Assembly: GCA_050292235.1 (NCBI GenBank)
Contig: JBNKLG010000019.1
Location: 1-38,417, forward strand
Source: JBNKLG01 sp050292235
GTDB lineage: Bacteria > Pseudomonadota > Gammaproteobacteria > Chromatiales > Chromatiaceae
Direction of reading: 5' to 3'
Length of the DNA stretch: 38,417 bases
Within the stretch, counting starts at the first letter, position 1. The number at the start of each line of letters is the position of its first letter. The notes under the pieces are model-generated. The model had not been told where the DNA came from and searched no databases. It saw nothing but the letters and a program-made list of their open reading frames with translations. The position numbers and the translations under genes are program-made. Positions 7,699-16,093 of the stretch are shown one piece after another.

Positions 7699-10635
7699 AT
7701 GAAAAGAATGCTGATCAACGCGACGCAGCAGGAAGAGCTGCGCGTGGCCATCATCGATGGCCAGAAACTCTTCAACCTGGATATCGAACACCCGGGTAAG
7801 GAACAGAAAAAAGCCAACATCTACCAGGGCAAGATCACGCGTGTCGAGCCCAGCCTGGAAGCTGCCTTTGTCGATTATGGCGCCGAGCGCCATGGCTTTT
7901 TGCCCCTCAAAGAGATCTCCCGCAGTTATTTCCGAGAAGGTACCGGTGACAACCCTGGCCGCGCCAACATCAAAGAGGCGATCAAGGAAGGGCAAGAGGT
8001 CATCGTCCAAATCGAGAAGGAGGAGCGTGGCAACAAGGGTGCAGCCCTAACCACCTTCATTTCGCTGGCTGGCCGTTATCTGGTACTGATGCCCAACAAC
8101 CCCCGTGCCGGTGGTGTTTCACGTCGCATTGAGGGCGAGGACCGGGCTGAACTTCGCGAGGCTATGAGCCACCTGGAAATCCCCGATGGCATGGGTCTGA
8201 TCGTGCGTACTGCCGGTATCGGCATGCACAGCGAAGAATTGCAGTGGGACCTGGATTACCTGCTGCAACTCTGGAAGGCGATTGAAAAATCCGCCTCTGA
8301 GCGCAAGGGTCCTTTCCTCATCTATCAGGACAGCAACATCATTATCCGCTCCATGCGCGACCATCTGCGGGCGGACATCGGCGAAATCGTCATCGACAGC
8401 GCCGAACACTACGAACAGGCCAACCAGTTCATCACCCAGGTGATGCCCGATTACGCCCGAAAACTGCGCCTCTACCAAGAGCAGACCCCACTCTTCAATC
8501 GTTATCAGATTGAAGGTCAGATCGAGTCGGCTTTCCAGCGGGAAGTGCAACTACCTTCCGGCGGCTCCATCGTCATTGACCACACCGAAGCCCTGACTTC
8601 GGTCGACATCAACTCGGCCCGGGCCACCAAAGGCTCCGACATCGAGGAAACGGCGCTCAACACCAATCTGGAGGCCGCCGATGAAATCGCCCGCCAACTA
8701 CGACTGCGCGATATGGGCGGGCTCTTCGTTATCGACTTCATCGACATGACCCCAACCCGACACCAGCGCGAAGTGGAAAACCGCATCAAAGAAGCGCTCA
8801 AGTTGGATCGTGCCCGGGTGCAGATCGGCCGCATCTCTCGTTTTGGTTTACTGGAGATGTCGCGCCAGCGGCTGCGTCCCAGCCTAGGAGAATCCACCCA
8901 CCTCACCTGCCCCCGCTGCACCGGCCAGGGCACCATCCGCAGTGTGCCCTCGCTTTCGCTATCCATCCTGCGCATGGTCGAAGAACATGCCATGAAGGAG
9001 AATACCGGACGCATCGTCGCACAATTGCCCGTCGAGGTGGCCACCTTCCTGCTAAATGAAAAGCGTCAGGCCATTGCGGCCATCGAGGCACGCCACGATG
9101 TCGAGGTCATCCTGTTGCCCAACAAGCAATTGGAAACACCTCACTATGAGATCGACCGTCAGCGTCGCAGTGACCTGCCGGAAAACGGCAACGGTCCAAC
9201 GAACAGCTATCAGATGGTGGATTTGAGCGAAGAACAGCCCAACATCCAATCCACTCGAACCCAAAAAACTGCAGAACCCGCCGTCAAGCTGGTTGCCCCC
9301 AGCACACCAGTACCTACCCGTGAGCCCGAAGCACCTGCCGCGCCAGTGGCCCAACCCAAGACCGGTGGTTTCCTGCAACGCCTGCTGGGCATCTTTAGCT
9401 CAGATGAGCCTGCCAAACCCGTGGTTGAAGCAAAACCCGAAGAGACCAAACCAGAAGGCAAGCGCCAGCAACGGCGTAAATCCACCAATAGCGAAGAGAG
9501 CCGTTCCTCCAACAGTCGTCGGCGCAACACCCGCAACAACCGCAGCAGTGACAACCAAACTGACGACAAAGCTCAAGCACCAAAGAAAAGGGCTCCCAAG
9601 CCAGAAGCGGAAGAAAAGAAAGAGGCACGCCTCGACAACAATACCTCAGCCAATGAAGAGGCGGAAAATGGCGAACGTGAATTCCGCAAGAGTGGCGCCC
9701 GTCGTGGTCGTCGTGGCGGTCGTCGGCGTTCCTCTAACCGTGATCGCCAGGACGCGCCAAACGACACCAGCAGCGAGGCAACGACAGAGACTACCGCACC
9801 AGCTTCAGAACAGACCGAAGCCAAACCGTCTCGCGAGAACAAAGCGACCACGGCACCTATGACTGAGTCCGGCACCGACACCAAACAGGCAAAGCCTCGT
9901 CAGGAGCGCAAGCCCAGACCGGAAAAGCCTCAGACGGAGGCCACTGCCGACAAACCCAAAGAACCAGCACAACACTCTGGATCAGCGGGCTATGCGTCCA
10001 GCTTTGAACCAGCCAAGCCTGCTCAGGAACCTGCTACCGCCCCTTCACCGAAGGCTGCCACACCTAAGGCAACCCCAACTGTTGAACCAACACAGAGCCC
10101 CAAGCTCGCCGCAGAAGTTGCAGAAAAGAGAGCCAACCAACCTCCTAAAGTGCAACCGGTTCGGCGCAATGTCTCTGCCGATGAATGGGTCCCTTCCGGT
10201 GCCTTGAGACCAGCTGGAGAAAACAGCGAGCCCAAATCAGCGCCTCAGCCCATTGCAGAGGCCACACCTAAGCCAAGGCCCGCTCCCAAAGATGACTGGA
10301 TGCCTTCCGGCCCCATCAAACCCGCGGCAGAAAAAGCCAGCAACGTTGAGAGCGAAAGCAAGCCCAAAGCAGAGGCTGCGCCTAGGCCCAAGCCCGTCCC
10401 CAAGGATGATTGGCTACCTTCCGGCCCCATCAGACCTACGGCAAAGAAAACCAATATTGAGAGCGAGAGTGAAGGCAAGCCAAAACCGGTGCCAAAAACA
10501 GAAACAGCCGAAAAACCTGCGCCTAAAGCGAAAACCGAACCCAAGACACCGCCTACTCCCAAGCCAGAACCGACGACAAAATCGGCGCCAGAGCCCAAAG
10601 TAGAAGAGGCGCCTAAGGCCTCAAACGGCGAGTAG
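7699..10635 (+). CDS. rne: Ribonuclease E
   Basis: The 978-aa endoribonuclease is the degradosome core. The N-terminus MKRMLINATQQEELRVAIID and KKANIYQGKITRVEPSLEAAFVDYGAERHGFLP (S1 domain) are nearly those of E. coli. The catalytic DNase I-like part contains TSVDINSARA (catalytic Asp) and FVIDFIDM (second Asp). The Zn-link CPRCTGQG follows near residue 405. The C-terminal half is disordered. GGFLQRLLGIFSS at 556-568 matches the amphipathic membrane-targeting helix in position and character. RKSGARRGRRGGRRRSS is an arginine-rich RNA-binding patch. Three copies of D[DE]WxPSG[AP][IL][RK]P occur at 828, 865 and 903. The ATG at 7699 equals the family start. Length is close to E. coli RNase E (1061). 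Confidence 0.97.
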   Translation: MKRMLINATQQEELRVAIIDGQKLFNLDIEHPGKEQKKANIYQGKITRVEPSLEAAFVDYGAERHGFLPLKEISRSYFREGTGDNPGRANIKEAIKEGQEVIVQIEKEERGNKGAALTTFISLAGRYLVLMPNNPRAGGVSRRIEGEDRAELREAMSHLEIPDGMGLIVRTAGIGMHSEELQWDLDYLLQLWKAIEKSASERKGPFLIYQDSNIIIRSMRDHLRADIGEIVIDSAEHYEQANQFITQVMPDYARKLRLYQEQTPLFNRYQIEGQIESAFQREVQLPSGGSIVIDHTEALTSVDINSARATKGSDIEETALNTNLEAADEIARQLRLRDMGGLFVIDFIDMTPTRHQREVENRIKEALKLDRARVQIGRISRFGLLEMSRQRLRPSLGESTHLTCPRCTGQGTIRSVPSLSLSILRMVEEHAMKENTGRIVAQLPVEVATFLLNEKRQAIAAIEARHDVEVILLPNKQLETPHYEIDRQRRSDLPENGNGPTNSYQMVDLSEEQPNIQSTRTQKTAEPAVKLVAPSTPVPTREPEAPAAPVAQPKTGGFLQRLLGIFSSDEPAKPVVEAKPEETKPEGKRQQRRKSTNSEESRSSNSRRRNTRNNRSSDNQTDDKAQAPKKRAPKPEAEEKKEARLDNNTSANEEAENGEREFRKSGARRGRRGGRRRSSNRDRQDAPNDTSSEATTETTAPASEQTEAKPSRENKATTAPMTESGTDTKQAKPRQERKPRPEKPQTEATADKPKEPAQHSGSAGYASSFEPAKPAQEPATAPSPKAATPKATPTVEPTQSPKLAAEVAEKRANQPPKVQPVRRNVSADEWVPSGALRPAGENSEPKSAPQPIAEATPKPRPAPKDDWMPSGPIKPAAEKASNVESESKPKAEAAPRPKPVPKDDWLPSGPIRPTAKKTNIESESEGKPKPVPKTETAEKPAPKAKTEPKTPPTPKPEPTTKSAPEPKVEEAPKASNGE

Positions 10636-10646
10636 AAAGGTCGTTA

Positions 10647-10668
10647 TTGCCAGGGAGGGCGATGGCAA
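10647..10668 (+). terminator. Stem-loop downstream of rne
   Basis: TTGCCA and TGGCAA flank a GC-rich 10-nt loop 11 nt after the rne stop codon. There is no T-tract, so it is a weak terminator candidate or mRNA 3' end structure. The VOC gene converges from the right. Confidence 0.35.
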
Positions 10669-10708
10669 TCCGGTCCAGCAAACCGTCATGACTCCCTGGT
10701 AGCAAGGT

Positions 10709-11104
10709 TTATTGGCATGGATCTTCGTCGTAACTGGCTATTTCAATAAGATTGCCATCAGGGTCCCTAAAGTAAAAAGAGAGGATGGGCCCATGGGCCC
10801 CCGTCCTGTTTACCGGACCCTCAATGATAGTGACACCTGCCTTTCGAACATGGTCCATGGCATCCAACAAAGGAACCGCCGCGACAAAACAGAGATCCCC
10901 CGAACCCGGCTTCGGCACCTCTGCCTTTGGTTCGAACTCCTTACCCTGTTGGTGAAGATTGATTTTTTGCTGTCCAAAGTTCAGTGCAACCCTGTCCTCA
11001 CCGAAGATCTCCTGACGCATACCGAGCACCGATTCGTAAAATCGAACCGTGGTATCGATACTCCTTACTGTGAGAACGATGTGATCAATACCTGTAATTT
11101 GCAT
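10709..11104 (-). CDS. VOC-fold (glyoxalase/bleomycin-resistance superfamily) protein
   Basis: The 131-aa product is a single VOC domain pair. ITGIDHIVLTVRSIDTTVRFYESVLGM is the first beta-alpha-beta module with the metal-ligand His (residue 8), and FYFRDPDGNLIEIASY near the C-terminus carries the usual terminal Glu ligand. VOC proteins use a divalent metal for isomerisation, ring-opening or glutathione chemistry; the substrate cannot be deduced. Length equals the family's small single-subunit members. It follows the phosphatase gene by 11 nt on the same strand, so the two are probably cotranscribed. Confidence 0.85.
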   Translation of the reverse strand: MQITGIDHIVLTVRSIDTTVRFYESVLGMRQEIFGEDRVALNFGQQKINLHQQGKEFEPKAEVPKPGSGDLCFVAAVPLLDAMDHVRKAGVTIIEGPVNRTGAHGPILSFYFRDPDGNLIEIASYDEDPCQ

Positions 11105-11115
11105 CGATCTGTTGA

Positions 11116-11604
11116 CTAGAATTCGTGCTGGTTACGGATATGACTCAACAATCCCTGAGAGGCCTCAGATACCATATCAAATACGTCCTCAAATCCTTTG
11201 GGACCACCGTAATAGGGGTCCGGCACCTCTTTACGTCCTAGCCTGGGGGCAAAATCCATAAACAGATGCAGACGCTCCTCATACCCCGGCAGACTGATCG
11301 CCTTCAGGCCCCGATAGTTATCCCGATCCATGGCCAAGAGATAATCAAACTCAGCGAAATCTGCTGAAACAGCCTGACGCGCCCGAAGATCACTGAGATC
11401 AAAGCCTCGCTCCAAAGCCGTAGCCTGGGCCCGCTGGTCCGGAGGGCTCCCCACATGATAGCTATGGGTTCCTGCCGAATCGATCAGAATCCGATCTGCC
11501 AGCCCCGCCTCTTCCACCAGATGCCGAAACACTCCATGGGCCGTGGGTGAGCGACAGATATTGCCCATGCAAACAAAAAGAACCTTCACCATAACCTTAA
11601 CCAT
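11116..11604 (-). CDS. Low-molecular-weight protein-tyrosine phosphatase
   Basis: The 162-aa cytoplasmic phosphatase has the P-loop VCMGNICRSPTAHGVF (C-x5-R-S nucleophile and phosphate-binding loop) within the first 20 residues, and the general-acid loop VPDPYYGG near residue 132. SAGTHSYHVG and YLLAMDRDN are also standard family blocks. No exopolysaccharide genes adjoin, so a capsule-regulator role like Wzb/EpsP is not indicated. Two starts compete because the DNA begins with a short duplication (MVKVMVKV): ATG 11604, with GAGG 4 nt upstream, or ATG 11592. I keep the longer one with reservation. Confidence 0.9.
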   Translation of the reverse strand: MVKVMVKVLFVCMGNICRSPTAHGVFRHLVEEAGLADRILIDSAGTHSYHVGSPPDQRAQATALERGFDLSDLRARQAVSADFAEFDYLLAMDRDNYRGLKAISLPGYEERLHLFMDFAPRLGRKEVPDPYYGGPKGFEDVFDMVSEASQGLLSHIRNQHEF

Positions 11605-11674
11605 TTAACCTCAGAATCGAGAATCTACCCACTACAAACATCGAAGACAAGAGGACCACCGGCCCTATGCAAGC

Positions 11675-11708
11675 AAAAAAAAGCCCAGACGTTTCCGTCT
11701 GGGCCTTT
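11675..11708 (-). terminator. Rho-independent terminator of tRNA-Val
   Basis: A perfect 9-bp stem (GCCCAGACG with CGTCTGGGC, 4-nt loop) is followed on the minus strand by eight Ts (the A-run at 11675-11682). It lies just past the 3' end of the tRNA. The opposite strand has a shorter T-run, so it could work both ways. Confidence 0.9.
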
Positions 11709-11714
11709 TCGATA

Positions 11715-11791
11715 TGGTAGGCGCGAGCTGACTCGAACAGCCGACCCCCACCATGTCAAGGTGGTGCTCTAACCAACTGAGCTACGCGCCT
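11715..11791 (-). tRNA. tRNA-Val (anticodon GAC), CCA encoded
   Basis: Read on the minus strand, the 77-nt molecule folds into a full cloverleaf. It has an acceptor stem AGGCGCG/CGCGCCT, a D-arm starting GCTCAGTTGGTTAGAGC, an anticodon arm CCACC-TTGACAT-GGTGG with anticodon GAC, a T-arm GGCTG-TTCGAGT-CAGCT (one G-U pair), discriminator A and an encoded CCA (11715-11717). It decodes GUC/GUU. It is a single gene with its own terminator; no duplicated 3' end suggesting an integrated element was seen nearby. Confidence 0.96.
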
Positions 11792-11902
11792 AAAGAAGGT
11801 GTTGGATTATCCAGTAGCACCCTCAGTTCGTCAAGAACTATCCACCCCTTCTCCTGCGATGATTCCAACAGGAGACTACAGGGGTAGAAAGCGCCCTGAC
11901 TA

Positions 11903-14134
11903 TTAATCACGGCAACTGCGTGGTAAATGCCGGGTTGCGATGGTATCCGACGTGCACTTCCAGGTGAGTTGACCGGATGAATCAGCCGCTGGTGCCAAAG
12001 TCATCGTCTCACCATCTATCTGGGACTGGCCTTGCAGCGCTATCTCAATGACGCCATCATCTGCACTCACTTTTATACTGGAGACCCATTTTGAATGGAT
12101 CTGCCGATCGGTCATCTTTTGGTCGATCTCCTCAGCAGTGGGGAAACGCTGGTTCTGGGCATAGATCTCTGTTACCCAGGTGCGAACAGAGGCTGCTTCC
12201 ACCATGCTTTCACTGACCACCGCACGAACCTTGTAATCCTGGTAGGCGGGAATGGCAATTGCTGCCATGATGCCAACCACAGCAGCACCAGTGGCTGCAT
12301 TTTGGCTGGCCACAAACTCAATCGGATTATTTTCATAGTTCATCTCAATCCGATACAGAGAATCCCCAGCCGTGATCTGCAGGCCATAGGCCCCATCATT
12401 GGGCAACTGCAACTCCTGCGCCGTCGGCATACTAAAGGGATCAAACTTGCTTCCGGCCACTTCAGCCAAAAATACCAGCCCCTGCAAATAGGTGTAGTAG
12501 ACCTTTCGTGGCACATCATCCAGACGGGTGGAGATCTGCATCACTGAGGCTTCACCCGGCTGTTTCTGGGTCTCTTTCAACCAATCGCCAATGACCATCC
12601 ATTTGGAATAGCGGGCACGGTCCATCAGGTCTTGTGGTACGGTTGAGAACACCAGATAGTGCCCTTCTCGCATCCAATAAATATGGCTGTTAATGCGTCC
12701 CAGCATCCCCTCCACCTGTGGAGGAAGATTGTTTCTCCCCGGCTTTTCCCGAGACACATTCAGAAAAGCCTGACTGGACATATCAGGCATCGCCATATGG
12801 GTGATGGTTGTACCTGCAGTGGTGTGATCTTCCAGCTTGACACCTTTGGCCTTTAGCTTTTCAAGCAGTGCGGTGAGCTTGGCATCATCGCGGACACCCA
12901 GGGCAAAATACTCACTGAGTCCATCCGAGAAAATCACCACTTCCTGGCCAAACACATCGAACAGGTCGGGCAGATCGAAGCCCAGCTGTTGGTTAATCTT
13001 GGCAAGACCTTGATCGAAACGGGCTCGCTCACCATCGCTCTTCATGGAGGCCTTCATCATGGTCATCGCCATCTCAATGCTGGCACGACTGGGCAAACGC
13101 AGAATGAACACCGTTCCTGGGGTACCTGAGGCCTTCAGGCTGAGATCATTGGCCATAACTTTTGGTGCCTCCGCACCACTTGGCACACCAGGTATGGTCA
13201 GACCGGGGGCATTCACCAGCAAAGACAAACGCCCTTTTCCACCAGCCACACCCATGCCAACAGCCACGCGTTTGAGTTTGTCCAGACCAACCGCCTTCAT
13301 TTGCGCCATCTGAGCCGGAGGGATCATGCTTTCCAACACCGGCAACAGTTGCTCGGTATTAACCCACACGAAAAGTCCCTGGCCGCTGGCATCGATCTGC
13401 TGCTCTTCCTTCAGCATCAGGGGTTCTTGCTCGGGCATCGCAGCAGCCTTATCGATCAAAGCCGCATCGGGCATCATGCCGCCCAGAAGAAAGAGGCGTT
13501 GATTCCCTGCATCAAAGCGCATCAGCAGTGGTGTCTTGCCAACCAGAAGCTTGCCCGGCTTTTCTTGGGTAACGGGTTCTTCCAGGCGCAGGCCAGACTT
13601 TTTCGCATCTGGCTTGTCGAAAAGTGCATTTACCTCTTCGACGGTTTTCAGATCGAGGCGGGCAGTCAGCAGGACATTGGTGGCAAAGAGCTGATCAGCT
13701 GCCGGCTTCAACACCACAGCCTCGATGGGAGAGGAGAGATGCTGAAGCATCAGGGTAAAAACGGGGTCCAGCTTCATGCCTTCAGGACCGATCTCTCTCC
13801 CCAGAGAGGAGCGGGCCGCCACCACGGCTTCCACATTGGCCTTGCTGTTCAGCGCCCCCCCCAGCACACTGCCCTTGGGTGCACTGACCAGCCCCCAAAG
13901 GGAGGGGACACGGGCATAGGCCAGGGCATCTGCAGGCATATGCTTACGCAGCCAGGCCGGTGCGGAAATACGGCTATCCAGCGCCCGTTCAGCGAGAGGT
14001 GGAATGGCTGGAGCAGCCTTTTCAACCACTGCGGGGGCAGCTAAGGATACGGGGCCGGACACTGGCGTCTGCTCGTTATTACAACCGACAAGCGCAATGC
14101 TGGCGGATAAAGCAAAAATGTGAAGTTTCATCAT
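11903..14134 (-). CDS. Lipoprotein with C-terminal type IV pilin-like domain (unusual fusion)
   Basis: The 743-aa protein begins with a lipoprotein signal (KLHIFALSASIALVGC, lipobox LVGC), then an Ala/Pro-rich linker. About 550 residues of alternating alpha/beta sequence follow that resemble DUF3352-type solute-domain-like proteins, an assignment I hold weakly. From about residue 612 it becomes pilin-like: GAAVVGIMAAIAIPAYQDYK resembles the second half of the pilin N-terminal helix, then ESMVEAASVRTWVTEIY. The end, LTWKCTSDTIATRHLPRSC, has the disulphide-bounded D-region layout of PilA pilins. The prepilin peptidase site and Glu5 are absent, so it cannot be processed as an ordinary pilin. The first ATG is at 14134 (14131 also possible). 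It is divergent from the nuclease gene. Confidence 0.8.
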   Translation of the reverse strand: MMKLHIFALSASIALVGCNNEQTPVSGPVSLAAPAVVEKAAPAIPPLAERALDSRISAPAWLRKHMPADALAYARVPSLWGLVSAPKGSVLGGALNSKANVEAVVAARSSLGREIGPEGMKLDPVFTLMLQHLSSPIEAVVLKPAADQLFATNVLLTARLDLKTVEEVNALFDKPDAKKSGLRLEEPVTQEKPGKLLVGKTPLLMRFDAGNQRLFLLGGMMPDAALIDKAAAMPEQEPLMLKEEQQIDASGQGLFVWVNTEQLLPVLESMIPPAQMAQMKAVGLDKLKRVAVGMGVAGGKGRLSLLVNAPGLTIPGVPSGAEAPKVMANDLSLKASGTPGTVFILRLPSRASIEMAMTMMKASMKSDGERARFDQGLAKINQQLGFDLPDLFDVFGQEVVIFSDGLSEYFALGVRDDAKLTALLEKLKAKGVKLEDHTTAGTTITHMAMPDMSSQAFLNVSREKPGRNNLPPQVEGMLGRINSHIYWMREGHYLVFSTVPQDLMDRARYSKWMVIGDWLKETQKQPGEASVMQISTRLDDVPRKVYYTYLQGLVFLAEVAGSKFDPFSMPTAQELQLPNDGAYGLQITAGDSLYRIEMNYENNPIEFVASQNAATGAAVVGIMAAIAIPAYQDYKVRAVVSESMVEAASVRTWVTEIYAQNQRFPTAEEIDQKMTDRQIHSKWVSSIKVSADDGVIEIALQGQSQIDGETMTLAPAADSSGQLTWKCTSDTIATRHLPRSCRD

Positions 14135-14249
14135 CTTAATTGGGTATCCGTGTTTCAATATTCAGGGGATCGATCATACGCTGATGGCCATCCGGCTCCA
14201 AGGCCGCTTTCGGTAATGAATGCCATAGAAAAACCGCATAGAATGGGCT

Positions 14250-14732
14250 ATGCAATATTTACTCTTTTCGGCCCTAACGGCCACACTCACCCTTTCGGGC
14301 TGCACATCCAAAGGTCCATCAACCTGCCACCTGGACAAAGCCCGTGATGGCGACTCTCTATCGGTCACCTGTGGTACTCAGCACCATGAGGTGCGTCTCT
14401 ATTGCATTGATGCCCCTGAACTGGCGCAAGGCCGCTGGGGTAAAACATCCCGCGCTTCCTTACAGCGCTTCACAGGTCAGAGTATCAAGCTCAATATCCA
14501 GGATAAAGACCGTTATGGCCGCCTGGTGGCCGAAGTGACCAACGCCGAGGGAATCAACCTGAATCTGACGCAATTGGAATCCGGTCAGGCAGCGATGTAC
14601 CACCGATACTGCAAACGTAAAGACTACCAAACTGCCGAGCAAAAGGCCCGGCAATCCCAGCGAGGCATATGGTCAAAACCTGGTGAGCAACAGCGTCCTT
14701 GGAATTATCGCCGAAAACACCCACGGCGCTAA
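14250..14732 (+). CDS. Thermonuclease-family (SNase-like) lipoprotein
   Basis: The 160-aa product has a lipobox LSGC at residue 18, so it is probably membrane-anchored in the periplasm. The staphylococcal nuclease fold is shown by ARDGDSLSV (Ca-binding Asp), VRLYCIDAPELAQ (Arg and Asp of the active site), DRYGRLVAEV (second catalytic Arg region) and LNLTQLESGQAAMYHRYC. It would hydrolyse DNA or RNA to 3'-mononucleotides in the presence of calcium. The C-terminus is strongly basic. The gene converges with radA, overlapping by 4 nt at the stops (CTAA). Confidence 0.85.
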   Translation: MQYLLFSALTATLTLSGCTSKGPSTCHLDKARDGDSLSVTCGTQHHEVRLYCIDAPELAQGRWGKTSRASLQRFTGQSIKLNIQDKDRYGRLVAEVTNAEGINLNLTQLESGQAAMYHRYCKRKDYQTAEQKARQSQRGIWSKPGEQQRPWNYRRKHPRR

Positions 14733-16093
14733 AAGGCCGCATCCACCGCCTGAGCCAGACGCTCCACCGGCACCAGGGTCACGCCTTTTGGCGCGGTCTT
14801 GGGCTGATTCTGTTTCGGCAGGATGATCCGGGTAAATCCTTGCTTGGCTGCCTCTCGCATCCGATCCTGACCATTTGGGACCGGGCGAATCTCCCCCGCA
14901 AGGCCAACCTCACCAAGAACAGCTGTTCCTGCCTGTAGGGGACGATCACGCAGGCTGGAGAGTACCGCCAGCAACACCGGCAGATCAGCCGCGGTCTCGC
15001 TGACCCGTACACCGCCCACCACATTGATGAAGACATCCTGATCATACATGGGAATGCCAGCATGGCGATGCATGACGGCCAGCATCATATTGAGCCGGTT
15101 CTGTTCCATACCTACACAGACCCGACGCGGATTGGCCAGGCGGCTCTCATCCACCAGAGCCTGCACCTCCACCAGCAATGGGCGACTGCCCTCCCAGGCA
15201 ATCATGACAGCGCTGCCCGACACCTCTTCAGCATGGCTGGAGAGGAAGATGGCAGAAGGGTTGTCAATCTCACGCAAACCGTGTTCGGTCATAGCAAAGA
15301 CACCCAGTTCGTTAACGGCACCATAGCGGTTTTTCATGGTGCGAATGAGGCGAAAACGACTCCCCGGTTCACCCTCGAAATAGAGCACGGTATCCACCAT
15401 ATGCTCCAGCACCCGCGGGCCAGCCAGGGCGCCCTCTTTGGTGACATGACCGACCAGGAAGACGCTGGTACCGTTCTGTTTGGCAAATCGCACCAGTTGG
15501 GCCGCGCTCTCCCGCACCTGTCCCACAGAACCGGGGGCGGACTGTATCTGATCGGTGTAGATGGTCTGAATGGAATCCACCACCATGACATCAGGGGACT
15601 CTCGCCCGGCCAGGGCCAGCATGCGTTCCACATGGGTCTCGGGCAGCAAACGCAGGCGTTCGGCTGGCAGGCCCAGGCGATAGACGCGCAGGCCAATCTG
15701 ACGCGGTGACTCCTCGCCGCTCACATAAAGACTGGTCAGCGTTTCCGGCAACTGGGCCAGCATCTGGGTCAGGAGCGTGGATTTGCCGATACCGGGATCA
15801 CCCCCGATCAGCACCACCGAGCCCGGCACCAGACCGCCACCCAACACGCGATCCAGCTCACCGATACCCGTCGCTGCTTTGGCCTCCTGGCGGGTTTCGA
15901 CCTGATTCAGAGAGAGGATCTCTGCCCCGTTGGCGGCTCCGGCATAGCCAGCGAAACGAGAGGACGCCGCCGGGGCCACATTGAGAGTCTCTTCCAAAGA
16001 GTTCCAGGCCTTGCACTCGGCACACTGGCCCGCCCATTTGGGACTAACGGCACCACACTCGCGGCAAACATAGGTGGCCTTAGTCTTGGCCAT
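14729..16093 (-). CDS. radA: DNA repair protein RadA (Sms)
   Basis: The 454-aa RecA-like branch-migration helicase acts in recombinational repair. The zinc finger CRECGAVSPKWAGQCAEC occupies residues 10-27. Walker A GGDPGIGKST lies near residue 100, Walker B VMVVDSIQTIYT near 175, the RadA-specific KNRYG motif near 255, and a Lon-protease-like domain (VNVVGGVRVSETAADLPVLLA) ends the protein. The ATG at 16093 sits inside the end of alr (14-nt overlap), which argues for coupling; the further 25 in-frame codons upstream lack homology. Last gene of the rpsF-to-radA run. Confidence 0.96.
   Translation of the reverse strand: MAKTKATYVCRECGAVSPKWAGQCAECKAWNSLEETLNVAPAASSRFAGYAGAANGAEILSLNQVETRQEAKAATGIGELDRVLGGGLVPGSVVLIGGDPGIGKSTLLTQMLAQLPETLTSLYVSGEESPRQIGLRVYRLGLPAERLRLLPETHVERMLALAGRESPDVMVVDSIQTIYTDQIQSAPGSVGQVRESAAQLVRFAKQNGTSVFLVGHVTKEGALAGPRVLEHMVDTVLYFEGEPGSRFRLIRTMKNRYGAVNELGVFAMTEHGLREIDNPSAIFLSSHAEEVSGSAVMIAWEGSRPLLVEVQALVDESRLANPRRVCVGMEQNRLNMMLAVMHRHAGIPMYDQDVFINVVGGVRVSETAADLPVLLAVLSSLRDRPLQAGTAVLGEVGLAGEIRPVPNGQDRMREAAKQGFTRIILPKQNQPKTAPKGVTLVPVERLAQAVDAAF

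Noticed and set aside
7515..7799. 94-codon frame in the rne leader
   Set aside because: Overlaps the start of rne, no good ribosome site, and ends in shifted rne codons.
11715..11791. tRNA-Val as attachment site of an integrated element
   Set aside because: No integrase gene and no second copy of the tRNA 3' end was seen in the window.
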